A stretch of 33,743 bases of DNA from Pirellulales bacterium. Lineage in GTDB: Bacteria > Planctomycetota > Planctomycetia > Pirellulales > JAIMBC01. Made by a program: the position numbers and the translations under genes. The notes beneath the pieces were generated by a model. The model was given only the letters and a program-made list of their open reading frames with translations, searched no databases and was not told the origin of the DNA. The stretch lies in contig JAIMBC010000023.1 in the NCBI GenBank assembly GCA_023511675.1, positions 1-33,743 on the forward strand, read 5' to 3'. This document shows positions 15,181 through 23,499 of the stretch, in pieces (position 1 is the first letter of the stretch; every line of letters starts with the position of its first letter).

Positions 15181-16692
15181 TCACCGCAACAGTGGCGCCA
15201 ACGTGCCCACCAAGGCCACGATCACGGCAATCCCCGCAACATCGAGCAGAAGGCCATAGCGGACCATCCGCCCCAGGGGGATGTGGCCGGAACCATACAC
15301 GATGGCGTTGCAGGGCGTCGATACCGGCAGCATGAAGCCCAGACTCGCACCCAAGGTCGCACCCAACGCCGGCGGCAGCGGATCGACGCCCGCAGCATGA
15401 GCGTAGGCAATCACCATCGGTACCACCATCGTCGCAGACGCGGTATTGCTGGTGAGTTCCGAAAGCAGCACCGCCACGATCACCGAGCCCACCAACACCC
15501 CAAAGCTGCCCTCGAGCGGCAGGCGGCTGAGCGCGCGGCCCACGGCATCCTCCAGGCCGGTCTGCGTGGCGAGCTGGCCCAGGGCCATCCCTCCACCGTA
15601 CAAGAGCACCACGCCCCAGTCGATCTTGGCCGCCTCATGCCAGACCATCGCCCGCCGGCCGCCGCCGGCAGGCAGCACGAACAGCAAGGCCGCGCCGATT
15701 ACCGCTGCCACTGCCTCGGGCACATGGCGCATCCACCACTGATAGGTCTTGCTGTCCTGCCCAGCGACGATCGCCAGCAAGCCAGGCGCTGTCCACAACA
15801 TGACCGTCACGAGGAAGGCCGCCAGCGTGGAGAGCTGACCCACTGTCCAGGGCCCCAGGCTGCGGCGCTGTTCCGCGATCAGCAACTGCGCACCCGCCAC
15901 ACTGCGTACGCCGGCGCGGCAGAAGTAGGACAGGTACAGGGCCAGCACCGCATACAGCAGCCCGACAATGGGCACCCCCAGCAGCATCCAGTGGGCAAAG
16001 GAGATGGGCACCTCTAACCGCTCCCTGATGTGGCCCAGCCCAATCAGATTGGGAGGCGTCCCAATGGGCGTGGCCAGTCCGCCGATGGACGCCGCAAAGG
16101 AGGTCATCAGCATCAATCCGGTAGCATAGCGCGGATGCACCCGTGCTCCCTGCGCGGGGTCGAGGAGCAACCCTAGCAGAGAAAGCCCAATGGCAAACAT
16201 CATGGCCGTGGTGGCCGTGTTGGAGATCCAGGCGGACATGGCTGCCGTCACGGCCCCGAAGGCCACCAAAATCCTGCCGGGCCGGCCCCCCACCCAGCGG
16301 AGAGCCAGCGCTGCCAGGGCTACACGCCGGTCCAGGCCATGCAGGGCGATGGCCCGCGCCAGAATGAAGGAGCCGATGAACAGGAACATGATGGGGTCTG
16401 CGAACGGCTGGAACACCTCGCGCGCCGGCGCCACGCCCCACAGCACGCAACCGCACGCGCCCAACAGCGCGCTCACGGGAAGCGGGAGTGCCTCCGTGAT
16501 CCAGAGCACGACCACGGCCGCCATGATCGCGGCCAGGCGATGCGCCCGTTCGCTTAGGTCCGCCAAGGGCACCGCGCGGACAGCCAGCAGCACTGCCGGA
16601 GCCAGCACTAGCCCTGCGGCACGGCGCAGCCGGTCGAAAGATCCCTCCTCACTGCCGGAGCTGCGGTCGAGCGGTGGCGGCGCATGATTCAT
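15181..16692 (-). CDS. SLC13/DASS family sodium-coupled anion (dicarboxylate) transporter
   Basis: The protein has 503 residues and about 11-12 membrane segments. The twin SNT signatures that bind sodium and substrate carboxylates are present: SNTATTAMM at 157-165 and TSNTASATMVVPM in the second half. GTPPNLIGLG (from G211) also matches the family. It likely imports dicarboxylates or related anions; substrate specificity cannot be read. The cytoplasmic N-terminal tail (1-20) is hydrophilic and poorly conserved in look, so the start could be a little downstream. It lies 60 bp downstream of the DUF11 gene on the same strand and may be co-transcribed, although the functional link is unclear. Confidence 0.9.
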   Translation of the reverse strand: MNHAPPPLDRSSGSEEGSFDRLRRAAGLVLAPAVLLAVRAVPLADLSERAHRLAAIMAAVVVLWITEALPLPVSALLGACGCVLWGVAPAREVFQPFADPIMFLFIGSFILARAIALHGLDRRVALAALALRWVGGRPGRILVAFGAVTAAMSAWISNTATTAMMFAIGLSLLGLLLDPAQGARVHPRYATGLMLMTSFAASIGGLATPIGTPPNLIGLGHIRERLEVPISFAHWMLLGVPIVGLLYAVLALYLSYFCRAGVRSVAGAQLLIAEQRRSLGPWTVGQLSTLAAFLVTVMLWTAPGLLAIVAGQDSKTYQWWMRHVPEAVAAVIGAALLFVLPAGGGRRAMVWHEAAKIDWGVVLLYGGGMALGQLATQTGLEDAVGRALSRLPLEGSFGVLVGSVIVAVLLSELTSNTASATMVVPMVIAYAHAAGVDPLPPALGATLGASLGFMLPVSTPCNAIVYGSGHIPLGRMVRYGLLLDVAGIAVIVALVGTLAPLLR

Positions 16693-16752
16693 TGTCTGGA
16701 GTCGGCAAGGGGGCGGCAGGGCAGGCGCAGAGCATCGTAGCCGCGCGGGAAG

Positions 16753-18942
16753 CTACTCGGCCAGTACCGTGGTGGTCTGCACTGCGCTGGCGGGCTGGTT
16801 GAGGCTGCGGCTTTGCAGCCGGGCGCGCACACGTGCCGTGCCAGGGCGTCGGGCACGCGCCTCGACACGGTAGGTGAGCGATTGGCCGGCCGGTAGCGTC
16901 GGCACGGGATCGAACTGCACGCTGTTGCCTCGGATGGCATAACGTCCCGGCCCGACCGTGCCCACCAGCAGCGGTTCCAGCTCTTCGGGCAAGTCGAGTG
17001 AAAGGACCACCGCCTCCAATGCGCGTTGGGTTTGGTTGAGTACGCGGATCTCATACGTCGTTTGCCGTCCGACGGTGATGGGGTCGCGAGTATCGGAGAG
17101 GGTCAGGCTCACCTCTTCATTCCCTCCCTCGATGGACAGGCAGGCCTCGCCGTCGGCACGTACACCCTCGCGGCAGGTGACCGTGACGCGGTTGCAGCTC
17201 TGCTCGGCGGGCTGCACGCAGCGGCATTCGACCCGAATTCTCAGCCGAGCGCCCGGCTCCAGCCGCGCAAAGTTCCACACCAAGTCGTCCCCCACGAACT
17301 CATATCCTTCGCGTGCGCGCACCGGTTCCAGGCTGGCGTCATAATGATCGGCAATCCTCACCGCCGTGGCGGGGCCCGAGCCGGTGTTGACGACCTCGAT
17401 CACGAAAGAGGCCGTTTCGCCGACCCTGGCCCGTTGGGGGCCGGTCTTCCGCACGACCAGCCGCGGCGCGCCCGCCTCCGCCGCCTGCCGCGCCGGAACG
17501 ATTTGCACACACACCTGGTCGCTGGCCAGGACATTCTGCCCCTGGAACAACTCGAACGTCACGCAGGCACGCCCCTGAAGCACGGCCGTGTACGTGATCG
17601 CCAACCGCTGCGTGGCGCCGACAGCAATTTCCGGCAGAGATCGCTCCAGGGTGTCCTCGCCCGTTTCGTGCCGCAGCGCGGCCGTACCCCGTGCCACAAG
17701 CACCAGACCTTGAGCAGCCGTGCGGCCCCGGTTGGTGACGGCGATTTGCATGGAGACCTGCTCGCCCACCTCGGCCGTTTCGGGACCAGTGGCATCGAGA
17801 ATCAGCGCGCTCTGCTCCGCTGGTGAGGGGCGTGGTGCAGGGCCCTGCGGGGGAGGCGGTCTGTCTTGCGGCAATGGCCCGACCGGCGGCGGTGCCGTAG
17901 CGGGCATGGTTGCCGCGTCTGTCCAGGTGATTTGCGTGGTGGATGCTGCCAGCACCACCTCCTCTGTACCCTGGCTCTGCGGCAAGGGCTGCAACACCTG
18001 GATAGACACCAGGTTGGTGCCCGCCGCAGCAATGGGCTGGAAGATCTCCACGCTTGCCTGGCCGAGGCGATCCGTCATCACCTCTGTGGCCGTAGCGCCG
18101 TCGGGAGCGAAGCCGGCCGTGGGCCCAGCGCGGATCTGGTAGCGTACGCGCCAGCCCTCCAGAGGAGCGGCATCGGTGTGTCGCGTGACAGTGGTGGTAA
18201 AGACGTGCCGCCCTCCCGATCCCACGATGGCCGGCGGCGGGAAAGCAAACTGGGCATCCACCCAGTGGATGATGGCGGTTTGCTGGCGCTGGTCCCAGGC
18301 GTAGACGCTGGGTGCATATGCCGTGACATAGGAGGTGCCTTCGAGCGGCGATGTCAGGCTGACCCAGGCCTGGCCGCGGAGCACGGTCACGTCGTCGTCC
18401 CGTTGGGGGGTGCCCCGTGTCAGTACGACAAAACGAGACGACGTACTGCTTACGGCGAAGCGGGGATCCAACTTGCCCGGACTGCTGCTCCAGTTGAAGA
18501 GCGCGTCGAGGAAGGTGCGTTCGTTGACGGCGACGAAGTGCCCCACGCTGCCCTCGGCCAGCGACCACTCGACGCGCTGGTTGGCGTACATGTAGCCGTC
18601 GGGGCCGCACACGCTCGCCAGCACCACTACCTCGCTACCCAGAGGGGCAACGACCTTGCGCGGCGAGATGCGTAAGGCCGCGTTGTGGCAGTATTCAGGT
18701 AGACCGGGCTGGGCCTCGAATTCCACGGCCGCGGGCGCGAAAATCCGTTCCCCTGTGGGATCGATGCGGGGCAGCCGGCCGCTAGCACAGCCGCATGCCC
18801 ACCCAAGCGGCCAGAGGGCCAGCGCCGCAGCCCCGAGCAGCACGGCCCGACGCGGCCGCAGAGGCTGCGCCGGCAGCCCGCGACGATTTCGCGTCACGCG
18901 GCTTGCAGGGAAGTGCCTGGCGAGCGCCCAGGAGCCGCTCAT
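16753..18942 (-). CDS. DUF11-repeat secreted protein, possible lipoprotein
   Basis: From ATG 18942 the protein has 729 residues; GTG 18897 is an equally possible start. An Arg-rich N terminus is followed by a hydrophobic stretch (AVLLGAAALALWPLGWACGCAS), a Sec signal with a poor lipobox around the cysteines. Residues 55-330 are beta-rich Ig-like (EVVVLASVCGPDGYMYANQ, then RVRYQIRAGPTAGF). A Pro-rich linker follows at about 350-375. Three DUF11/CARDB-type repeats start at about 380, 494 and 609, recognised by TGPETAEVGEQVSMQIAVTN, RARVGETASFVIEVVNTGSG and RDPITVGRQTTYEIRVLNQT. Such proteins are common on planctomycete surfaces; the role is probably adhesive or structural. It precedes the transporter gene by 60 bp. 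Confidence 0.78.
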   Translation of the reverse strand: MSGSWALARHFPASRVTRNRRGLPAQPLRPRRAVLLGAAALALWPLGWACGCASGRLPRIDPTGERIFAPAAVEFEAQPGLPEYCHNAALRISPRKVVAPLGSEVVVLASVCGPDGYMYANQRVEWSLAEGSVGHFVAVNERTFLDALFNWSSSPGKLDPRFAVSSTSSRFVVLTRGTPQRDDDVTVLRGQAWVSLTSPLEGTSYVTAYAPSVYAWDQRQQTAIIHWVDAQFAFPPPAIVGSGGRHVFTTTVTRHTDAAPLEGWRVRYQIRAGPTAGFAPDGATATEVMTDRLGQASVEIFQPIAAAGTNLVSIQVLQPLPQSQGTEEVVLAASTTQITWTDAATMPATAPPPVGPLPQDRPPPPQGPAPRPSPAEQSALILDATGPETAEVGEQVSMQIAVTNRGRTAAQGLVLVARGTAALRHETGEDTLERSLPEIAVGATQRLAITYTAVLQGRACVTFELFQGQNVLASDQVCVQIVPARQAAEAGAPRLVVRKTGPQRARVGETASFVIEVVNTGSGPATAVRIADHYDASLEPVRAREGYEFVGDDLVWNFARLEPGARLRIRVECRCVQPAEQSCNRVTVTCREGVRADGEACLSIEGGNEEVSLTLSDTRDPITVGRQTTYEIRVLNQTQRALEAVVLSLDLPEELEPLLVGTVGPGRYAIRGNSVQFDPVPTLPAGQSLTYRVEARARRPGTARVRARLQSRSLNQPASAVQTTTVLAE

Positions 18943-19394
18943 GCGGCCGGGCGGTGGGCGCGTGCCCGCTGGTTCAAGCTGGCTGCTGGCCTGGGGCTGG
19001 CATGGAGGGCTGTGGTGCGGCATGCCGAGTTGTCGCGCTGGCAACTCGCGGAGCACTGTCGGCTGCCGGCCCAGGGGGGCGGCTGACGTCAGCGCTCGGC
19101 TCCATGCCCAGACGCCCATCGCAGCGGCTCGAAACCGGTGCAGAGTACCACACATATCCAACCCTAGCATGCCTGGCGCGAAACTGTGGCGTTTTTTCAA
19201 CCTGGGATGTGCCGGCGGCACGCAAGGCCGGCTTCTGTGGTACGATTGGGATCCCAGGTTGGTTGGCGAAACAGCAATGGGGGGCCACGGCAGGGGACTC
19301 ATCTTGGGGCGCGCCGGAACCACGCATATAATGCGAAGGAGGCACCGATCCTGCATTTCTGGCAGGACCCATAAATTGTCTGCTTGAATTGCTC
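18943..19394. other. Divergent intergenic region of 452 bp
   Basis: It separates the minus-strand DUF11 gene from the plus-strand Rieske operon. The minus frame stays open through it, but the translation has low-complexity, shadow-like composition with no conserved look, so I treat it as non-coding. It contains the Rieske promoter and, at 19350-19367, a short stem CCTGC ... GCAGG in the Rieske leader. No clear promoter for the DUF11 gene was found. Confidence 0.5.
19304..19332 (+). promoter_or_regulatory. Sigma-70-type promoter for the Rieske-acetyltransferase operon
   Basis: TTGGGG (19304-19309) and a perfect TATAAT (19327-19332) are separated by 17 bp. The Rieske ATG is at 19395, giving a leader of about 55 nt. 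Confidence 0.7.
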
Positions 19395-19712
19395 ATGGCC
19401 CGCTGGGTTGCGCTCGCTGACATGTCGGATTGCCCACCCAACTCCGCGCGCGAGTTTGTGGTGGAAGATCGAGTTATCGCCCTGTTCAACGTGGGGGGCA
19501 CGTTCTACGCTCTGGATGGAGTGTGCCCACACCAGGGAGGCCCGTTGGGCCAAGGAGAGCTGTGCGGCCACGTCGTGACCTGCCCCTGGCACGGCTGGCA
19601 GTTTGATGTGCGCACCGGCCAGCACCAACTCAGCTTACGTGTGCGGCAGCCCACCTTGGCCACGCAGGTAGAGGGCGGCCGGGTGCTGGTGGACCTGGAG
19701 AGTGGGCCTTGA
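19395..19712 (+). CDS. Rieske [2Fe-2S] ferredoxin
   Basis: The protein has 105 residues and is soluble. The cluster-binding motifs are C44-P-H46 and C63-P-W-H66 within CPHQGGPLGQG ... VTCPWHGWQFD, the pattern of NirD-like and dioxygenase-type Rieske ferredoxins. It probably serves as a one-electron carrier for a reductase or oxygenase elsewhere in the genome, since no redox partner is adjacent. ATG 19395 is chosen over TTG 19389. The stop overlaps the start of the acetyltransferase gene as TTGA, so the two are translationally coupled under the promoter at 19304-19332. Confidence 0.9.
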   Translation: MARWVALADMSDCPPNSAREFVVEDRVIALFNVGGTFYALDGVCPHQGGPLGQGELCGHVVTCPWHGWQFDVRTGQHQLSLRVRQPTLATQVEGGRVLVDLESGP

Positions 19713-20662
19713 TTGTCTACCGGCCCTTTCGCAACACCGATCCCCCAGGACTAGCAGAGATTTGGCGTACCCAGGCCCCGGAGCGAGGGCTGGCGCAGCC
19801 CATGTCCGCGGCTCTGATCGAGGCGCACGTGCTGGCCAAGCCGTATTTCGAGCGCCAAGCGCTGATCGTGGCGGAGCAGGGCAGCGAATTGGTGGGCTTC
19901 GCCCACGCGGCCTTTGGTCCCAATGCCGCGGGCACCGATATCGACACGCATCTGGGGGTAACCTGTCTGGTGATGGTGCGTGCCAGCCACCAGCGGCAGG
20001 GAATCGGCGCGCAGTTGCTGGAACACAGCGAGCGGTACCTGTGCCGCCACGGGGCGCGGACCTTGCTGGCTGGCGGCATTTCTCCTAACCATGCGTTCTA
20101 CCTGGGACTGTATGGGGGAAGCGGTTTGCCCGGCGTGCTCGCCAGCGCACCCCGCGCGGAAAAGCTGTTTCGCTCGCACGGCTACCGCGAACTGAGGCAG
20201 ATCTGCGTGTTGCATCGCGACCTGGCCGGCTTTCGCCCCGTGTTCGATCGCACGCACGTGCAGATTCGCCGGCGCACCCTGTTGCAGGTGGAGTACGATC
20301 CCCTCCCGGCCACATGGTGGGAGGCCTGCACCGAGGCGCCCTTCGAGCGCACCCGATTTACCTTGCAAAGCCGAGATGCGCAAACGCCCATGGCCACTGC
20401 CACCTTCTGGGACATTCAACCTCTCTCCCAGAGCTGGGGCGTGCTAACCGCCGGCCTCTCCCACTTGCACGTCGCACCACCGCTGCGCCGGCAGGGCCTG
20501 GGCAGCTATCTGCTGGGCGAGGCGTTGCACGCCCTGGCGCGCCAGGGCTTCGCCATGGTCGAAGCGCAGCTCCCTGCCGACCAGCCGGGCCTGATGAGCC
20601 TCTTTCATCGCCTGGGATTTATTCAGGTGGATGTCGGCTACGTGCTCCAGAAGGATGTGTAG
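19709..20662 (+). CDS. Tandem GNAT-domain N-acetyltransferase
   Basis: The protein has 317 residues with two GNAT folds. The acetyl-CoA pyrophosphate-binding loops are HQRQGIGAQLL (R96-G100) in the first half and LRRQGLGSYLLG (R260-G265) in the second. The start is TTG 19709, overlapping the Rieske stop by 4 bp; no better start is near. Tandem GNATs often have one catalytic and one structural half. The substrate is unknown. Coupling to a Rieske ferredoxin is unusual and may hold a clue. Confidence 0.85.
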   Translation: MIVYRPFRNTDPPGLAEIWRTQAPERGLAQPMSAALIEAHVLAKPYFERQALIVAEQGSELVGFAHAAFGPNAAGTDIDTHLGVTCLVMVRASHQRQGIGAQLLEHSERYLCRHGARTLLAGGISPNHAFYLGLYGGSGLPGVLASAPRAEKLFRSHGYRELRQICVLHRDLAGFRPVFDRTHVQIRRRTLLQVEYDPLPATWWEACTEAPFERTRFTLQSRDAQTPMATATFWDIQPLSQSWGVLTAGLSHLHVAPPLRRQGLGSYLLGEALHALARQGFAMVEAQLPADQPGLMSLFHRLGFIQVDVGYVLQKDV

Positions 20663-20689
20663 GCCGACACGCCCCGCTGTGGCTTCAGG

Positions 20690-21241
20690 CTACGGCCGCT
20701 GTCTGAGACTGGCACGTGCGGGCTGCCAGCCCTTGTCAGACGCCAAGGGTGGCATCGCGCCGCGCGGGCCTTCGCGGGGGCCCGCACGGTTGGCAGCAGC
20801 GGCGTTCTCCGTGGCAGGCGCGGTTGAACGCAGGTCCCGCGCGGGGACTGCCGCGCGATCGGCCAGCCGCAGTCCGATCCGCGGCGGGCCATCGTCCAAC
20901 CGCTGCATGCCCCCCAGGTCGGCCGTACTCGCCGGAGCCGATCGGTACGGCGCCTCGAGTGTCTGCAACCTGCCCGGTGGTGGCGGCACTGCCACCACCT
21001 CACACCGCCATTCCCAGCGCGTACAGGGCACCAGTTCCCACACCAGCACGGGAGGCGCAAACGGGTTCAGGGGGCGCCGCCAGCAAGTTCGCCAGCGATA
21101 CTCCGTTACAGGAATCGGGTACTGGCGCACCACCTGAAGGCTGCCGGAAGGAACCGCCGGAACTTGCCCCCACGCCTGCACCATGCCCACAGATGCCAGC
21201 AGGGCCAACAGCAAGAAACGAGCGCGGCGTGACAGGCGCAT
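20690..21241 (-). CDS. Small secreted protein, unknown function
   Basis: From ATG 21241 the ORF gives 183 residues with a good Sec signal (MRLSRRARFLLLALLASVGMVQAWGQ). The mature part has a Trp/Cys/Pro-rich region (TEYRWRTCWRRPLNPFAPP, then CTRWEWRCEVV) and an Ala/Pro/Arg-rich low-complexity tail. Short secreted proteins of this type are frequent in planctomycetes. Starts at 21283 or 21298 are possible. It converges on the GNAT gene with a 27-bp gap and no clear terminator. Coding status rests on the signal peptide and the Trp/Cys pattern. Confidence 0.55.
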   Translation of the reverse strand: MRLSRRARFLLLALLASVGMVQAWGQVPAVPSGSLQVVRQYPIPVTEYRWRTCWRRPLNPFAPPVLVWELVPCTRWEWRCEVVAVPPPPGRLQTLEAPYRSAPASTADLGGMQRLDDGPPRIGLRLADRAAVPARDLRSTAPATENAAAANRAGPREGPRGAMPPLASDKGWQPARASLRQRP

Positions 21242-21491
21242 GGCGGTTCCGTGCAGGGTCCGGCCCAGAGCAGCAGTGAAAGGCATCCCTGCTTCCATAT
21301 CGGCACCGGCGGCACAACCGGTTCAATCCGTCGGGGTGCAGTGGCCGCTTGCTGGCGTTACAATGGCGATGCAGTGCTGTGGGCAGCAGGCCCGCGAGCT
21401 GGGCCCTTGTGCCGATCAGCATGTGACCGATCAAGCCCTGGCTGATGTTGCGCGTGATGGCGCAGGCCGGCGCGCTGGGAGAGGCCGTCAG

Positions 21492-21752
21492 ATGAACATC
21501 GATCCCGAACTGTTAGATATGTTGCAATGCCCCGCAACGCGCCGCCCCTTGCGGCTGGTCGATGCAGAGCTGCTGGAGAAACTCAACGCCGCCATCGCCG
21601 CCGGCAACCTTCGCAATCTCGCCGGAGAGCGGCTGACCAGCCGGCTCGATGGCGGTCTGCTGCGCGATGACGGAGCCCTGTTGTACCCGATCGTCGATGG
21701 CATCCCCTCGCTGCTAGCAGACGAGGGCGTGCCCCTGACGCAGCTTGAGTAG
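21492..21752 (+). CDS. Trm112/UPF0434-like small protein
   Basis: The protein has 86 residues. It begins MNIDPELLDMLQCPATRRPL and ends LLYPIVDGIPSLLADEG, which is the Trm112p/UPF0434 plan. Trm112 proteins activate or stabilise methyltransferases, and many bind zinc. Only one Cys of the usual N-terminal CPxC pair is present here (CPAT). It has a 50-residue central insertion with an AGERLTSRLDGGLLR segment. It lies 14 bp before the HIT gene on the same strand, so the two are likely an operon. Confidence 0.75.
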   Translation: MNIDPELLDMLQCPATRRPLRLVDAELLEKLNAAIAAGNLRNLAGERLTSRLDGGLLRDDGALLYPIVDGIPSLLADEGVPLTQLE

Positions 21753-21766
21753 CAGGAGCCTGCCCG

Positions 21767-22111
21767 ATGCCCGAAAAGAACGTGTTCCAGCGCATTATCG
21801 ACCGTGAGATCCCAGCCACAATCGAGCATGAAGACGAACAGTGCCTCGCCTTTCGCGACATCGCCCCGCAGGCACCGACCCACATCCTGGTGATTCCCAA
21901 GCGTCCCTTGCGCTCGCTGGCGGATGCCGCCGCCGAAGACGCCGCACTGCTAGGCCATATGCTGACCGTGATCCGCACGCTCGCAGAGAAGCTGGGTCTA
22001 CAAACGGGCTATCGTGTGGTGCTGAACTGTGGGCCTGATGCGGGGCAATCTGTGGATCATCTGCATTTTCATTTGCTGGGGGGGCGTTCGTTTGGCTGGC
22101 CGCCGGGTTGA
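21767..22111 (+). CDS. HIT family (HINT-like) nucleotide-binding protein
   Basis: The protein has 114 residues with the histidine triad H98-L-H100-F-H102 in GQSVDHLHFHLLGG, and PTHILVIPKRPLRSL upstream. This is the HINT/PKCI branch, which hydrolyses purine phosphoramidates such as AMP-lysine adducts. Length is normal for the family. It follows the Trm112-like gene by 14 bp. The 287-bp gap after it (22112-22398) shows no RNA gene or obvious terminator. Confidence 0.93.
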   Translation: MPEKNVFQRIIDREIPATIEHEDEQCLAFRDIAPQAPTHILVIPKRPLRSLADAAAEDAALLGHMLTVIRTLAEKLGLQTGYRVVLNCGPDAGQSVDHLHFHLLGGRSFGWPPG

Positions 22112-22398
22112 AGTGCGGCCGGCAAAGAACGGCTCAAACTTTGCGCCCCCAGACCGCGCAGGTTGGCCGCGTGCCGCAGGGCCGCTTGGCTTGCCAACCT
22201 CCGCGCCACGATGAGTGCCGGCACGATGGATGGTACTCGGGCACCTACGGCACTGCGTTGTTGGCGATGCGCTGGCGGCGGAAGGAGGCGGATGTAGGCT
22301 GTCGGGTGAGGCAATGCGCAGCGAGCCTACGGCCGCCCGCCAGCTCGACCCTCCCGGTTGCACGGGCAACTTGTCTCTGCCCGCAGCCAAGGGACAGG

Positions 22399-23499
22399 CT
22401 ACGCCAACTTGCCCCGGGCTTCCAACGGCCAGACGTCGACCAGCTTTCCGTTCCGAAAGCAGTAGAACTGGTTGTGCAAAACGGTGGTCAAATCGGCATA
22501 ACCGGGAATCAGTTCCAGCCGGTCGCCGATCCGCAGGTCCTGGGCGCTGGGCGCCAGCTCCAGTTGGCCGTGCTCGGCCGAAAGCCGCCCCACGCGGACA
22601 TCATCGCGGCCGACGACCAGGGGGGGGTGAATCTCGATATTCATTGCCTTCCGGCCGGCGTCGATGATGGCGCGCTCGGGGGCCGGACGGCTGACCACCG
22701 TGGTCAGAAGCGTCAGGGCATAGCCCAGCTCGGGCACGTGGCAAAGGTGACGGTAATACGCGTCCATGAAGATGGCTCCGCCTGCCTGGATCTCTGTGAT
22801 GCCGGGCACCTGCACGGCATGCAAGTACGACCCCGTGCCGGCGCACGAGACGATCTCACAGGGCATGCCATGTGCTTCCAACAGCCGCGCTGTGGCTACC
22901 AGGCTGCCGAGTGCCTCAGCTATGCGACGAGACTTCTCGGCCTGGTCCGGGACGGTGAGCAAATGGCCCTCGTAACCCATGATGCCGGCCAACTCCACGC
23001 CCGGTTGGGCTGCCACAAAGCGGGCCAAATCCAAGGTCGGTTCGCCCGGCGGCACTCCCACGCGGTGGAGGCCGATATCGACCTCGATCAGCACGCGCAG
23101 CACCAACCCGGCGGCTGCCATCGCCGCACTGATGGGCCGCACCTGGTCGGGATGGTCGACGCACACGATCGGGTCGGCCACGCGGCGCAGCTCGACCAGG
23201 CGGGCAAGCTTCTGAGGCCCCACAACCATGTTGGCCACCAGCACGTCTGGCACGCCTCCGGCTGCCATCACCTCGGCCTCGCCAAGCTTGGCGCAGGTGA
23301 CGCCCAGAGCGCCGGCCTCGATCTGCCGGCGGGCAATGGCCGGTACCTTATGACCCTTGGCATGCGGCCGCCAGGCGACGCCATGCTGCCGGCAGGTGCG
23401 CACCATGGCCGCGATGTTGGCCTCGAGCACATCAAGGTCGAGGCAAAGGCAAGGCGTGTCCAGGGCGTCCTTGCTGGCGCCCAGCGGCGGTTCGTTCAC
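22399..23499 (-). CDS. D-threonine aldolase / D-serine dehydratase-like PLP enzyme
   Basis: The protein has 366 residues with the fold-type III (alanine racemase-like) barrel. The PLP lysine is K48 in RPHAKGHK, the RPHxKxHK signature of D-threonine aldolase and DSD1. Other landmarks are VLIEVDIGLHRVGVPPG, GIMGYEGHL and SCAGTGSYLHA. The C-terminal beta domain ends with HNQFYCFRNGKLVDVWPLEARGK. The usual metal-binding HxC/HxD pair is not obvious there, so divalent metal use is uncertain. It probably cleaves or dehydrates D-3-hydroxy amino acids. The start is GTG 23499, overlapping the upstream gene stop as GTGA, so the two are coupled. Confidence 0.87.
   Translation of the reverse strand: MNEPPLGASKDALDTPCLCLDLDVLEANIAAMVRTCRQHGVAWRPHAKGHKVPAIARRQIEAGALGVTCAKLGEAEVMAAGGVPDVLVANMVVGPQKLARLVELRRVADPIVCVDHPDQVRPISAAMAAAGLVLRVLIEVDIGLHRVGVPPGEPTLDLARFVAAQPGVELAGIMGYEGHLLTVPDQAEKSRRIAEALGSLVATARLLEAHGMPCEIVSCAGTGSYLHAVQVPGITEIQAGGAIFMDAYYRHLCHVPELGYALTLLTTVVSRPAPERAIIDAGRKAMNIEIHPPLVVGRDDVRVGRLSAEHGQLELAPSAQDLRIGDRLELIPGYADLTTVLHNQFYCFRNGKLVDVWPLEARGKLA

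Noticed and set aside
14875-16017. Plus-strand ORF of 380 codons overlapping the transporter
   Set aside because: Mirror frame of a membrane protein gene, rich in His/Gln/Arg; the minus strand has both SNT motifs.
18943-19356. N-terminal extension of the DUF11 gene
   Set aside because: The frame is open but its translation lacks conserved look; the signal-peptide-like segment sits after 18942, and the Rieske promoter region lies here.
20663-20700. Bidirectional terminator between the convergent GNAT and secreted-protein genes
   Set aside because: A GGCCG/CGGCC pair exists, but the loop is long and there is no T run on either side.
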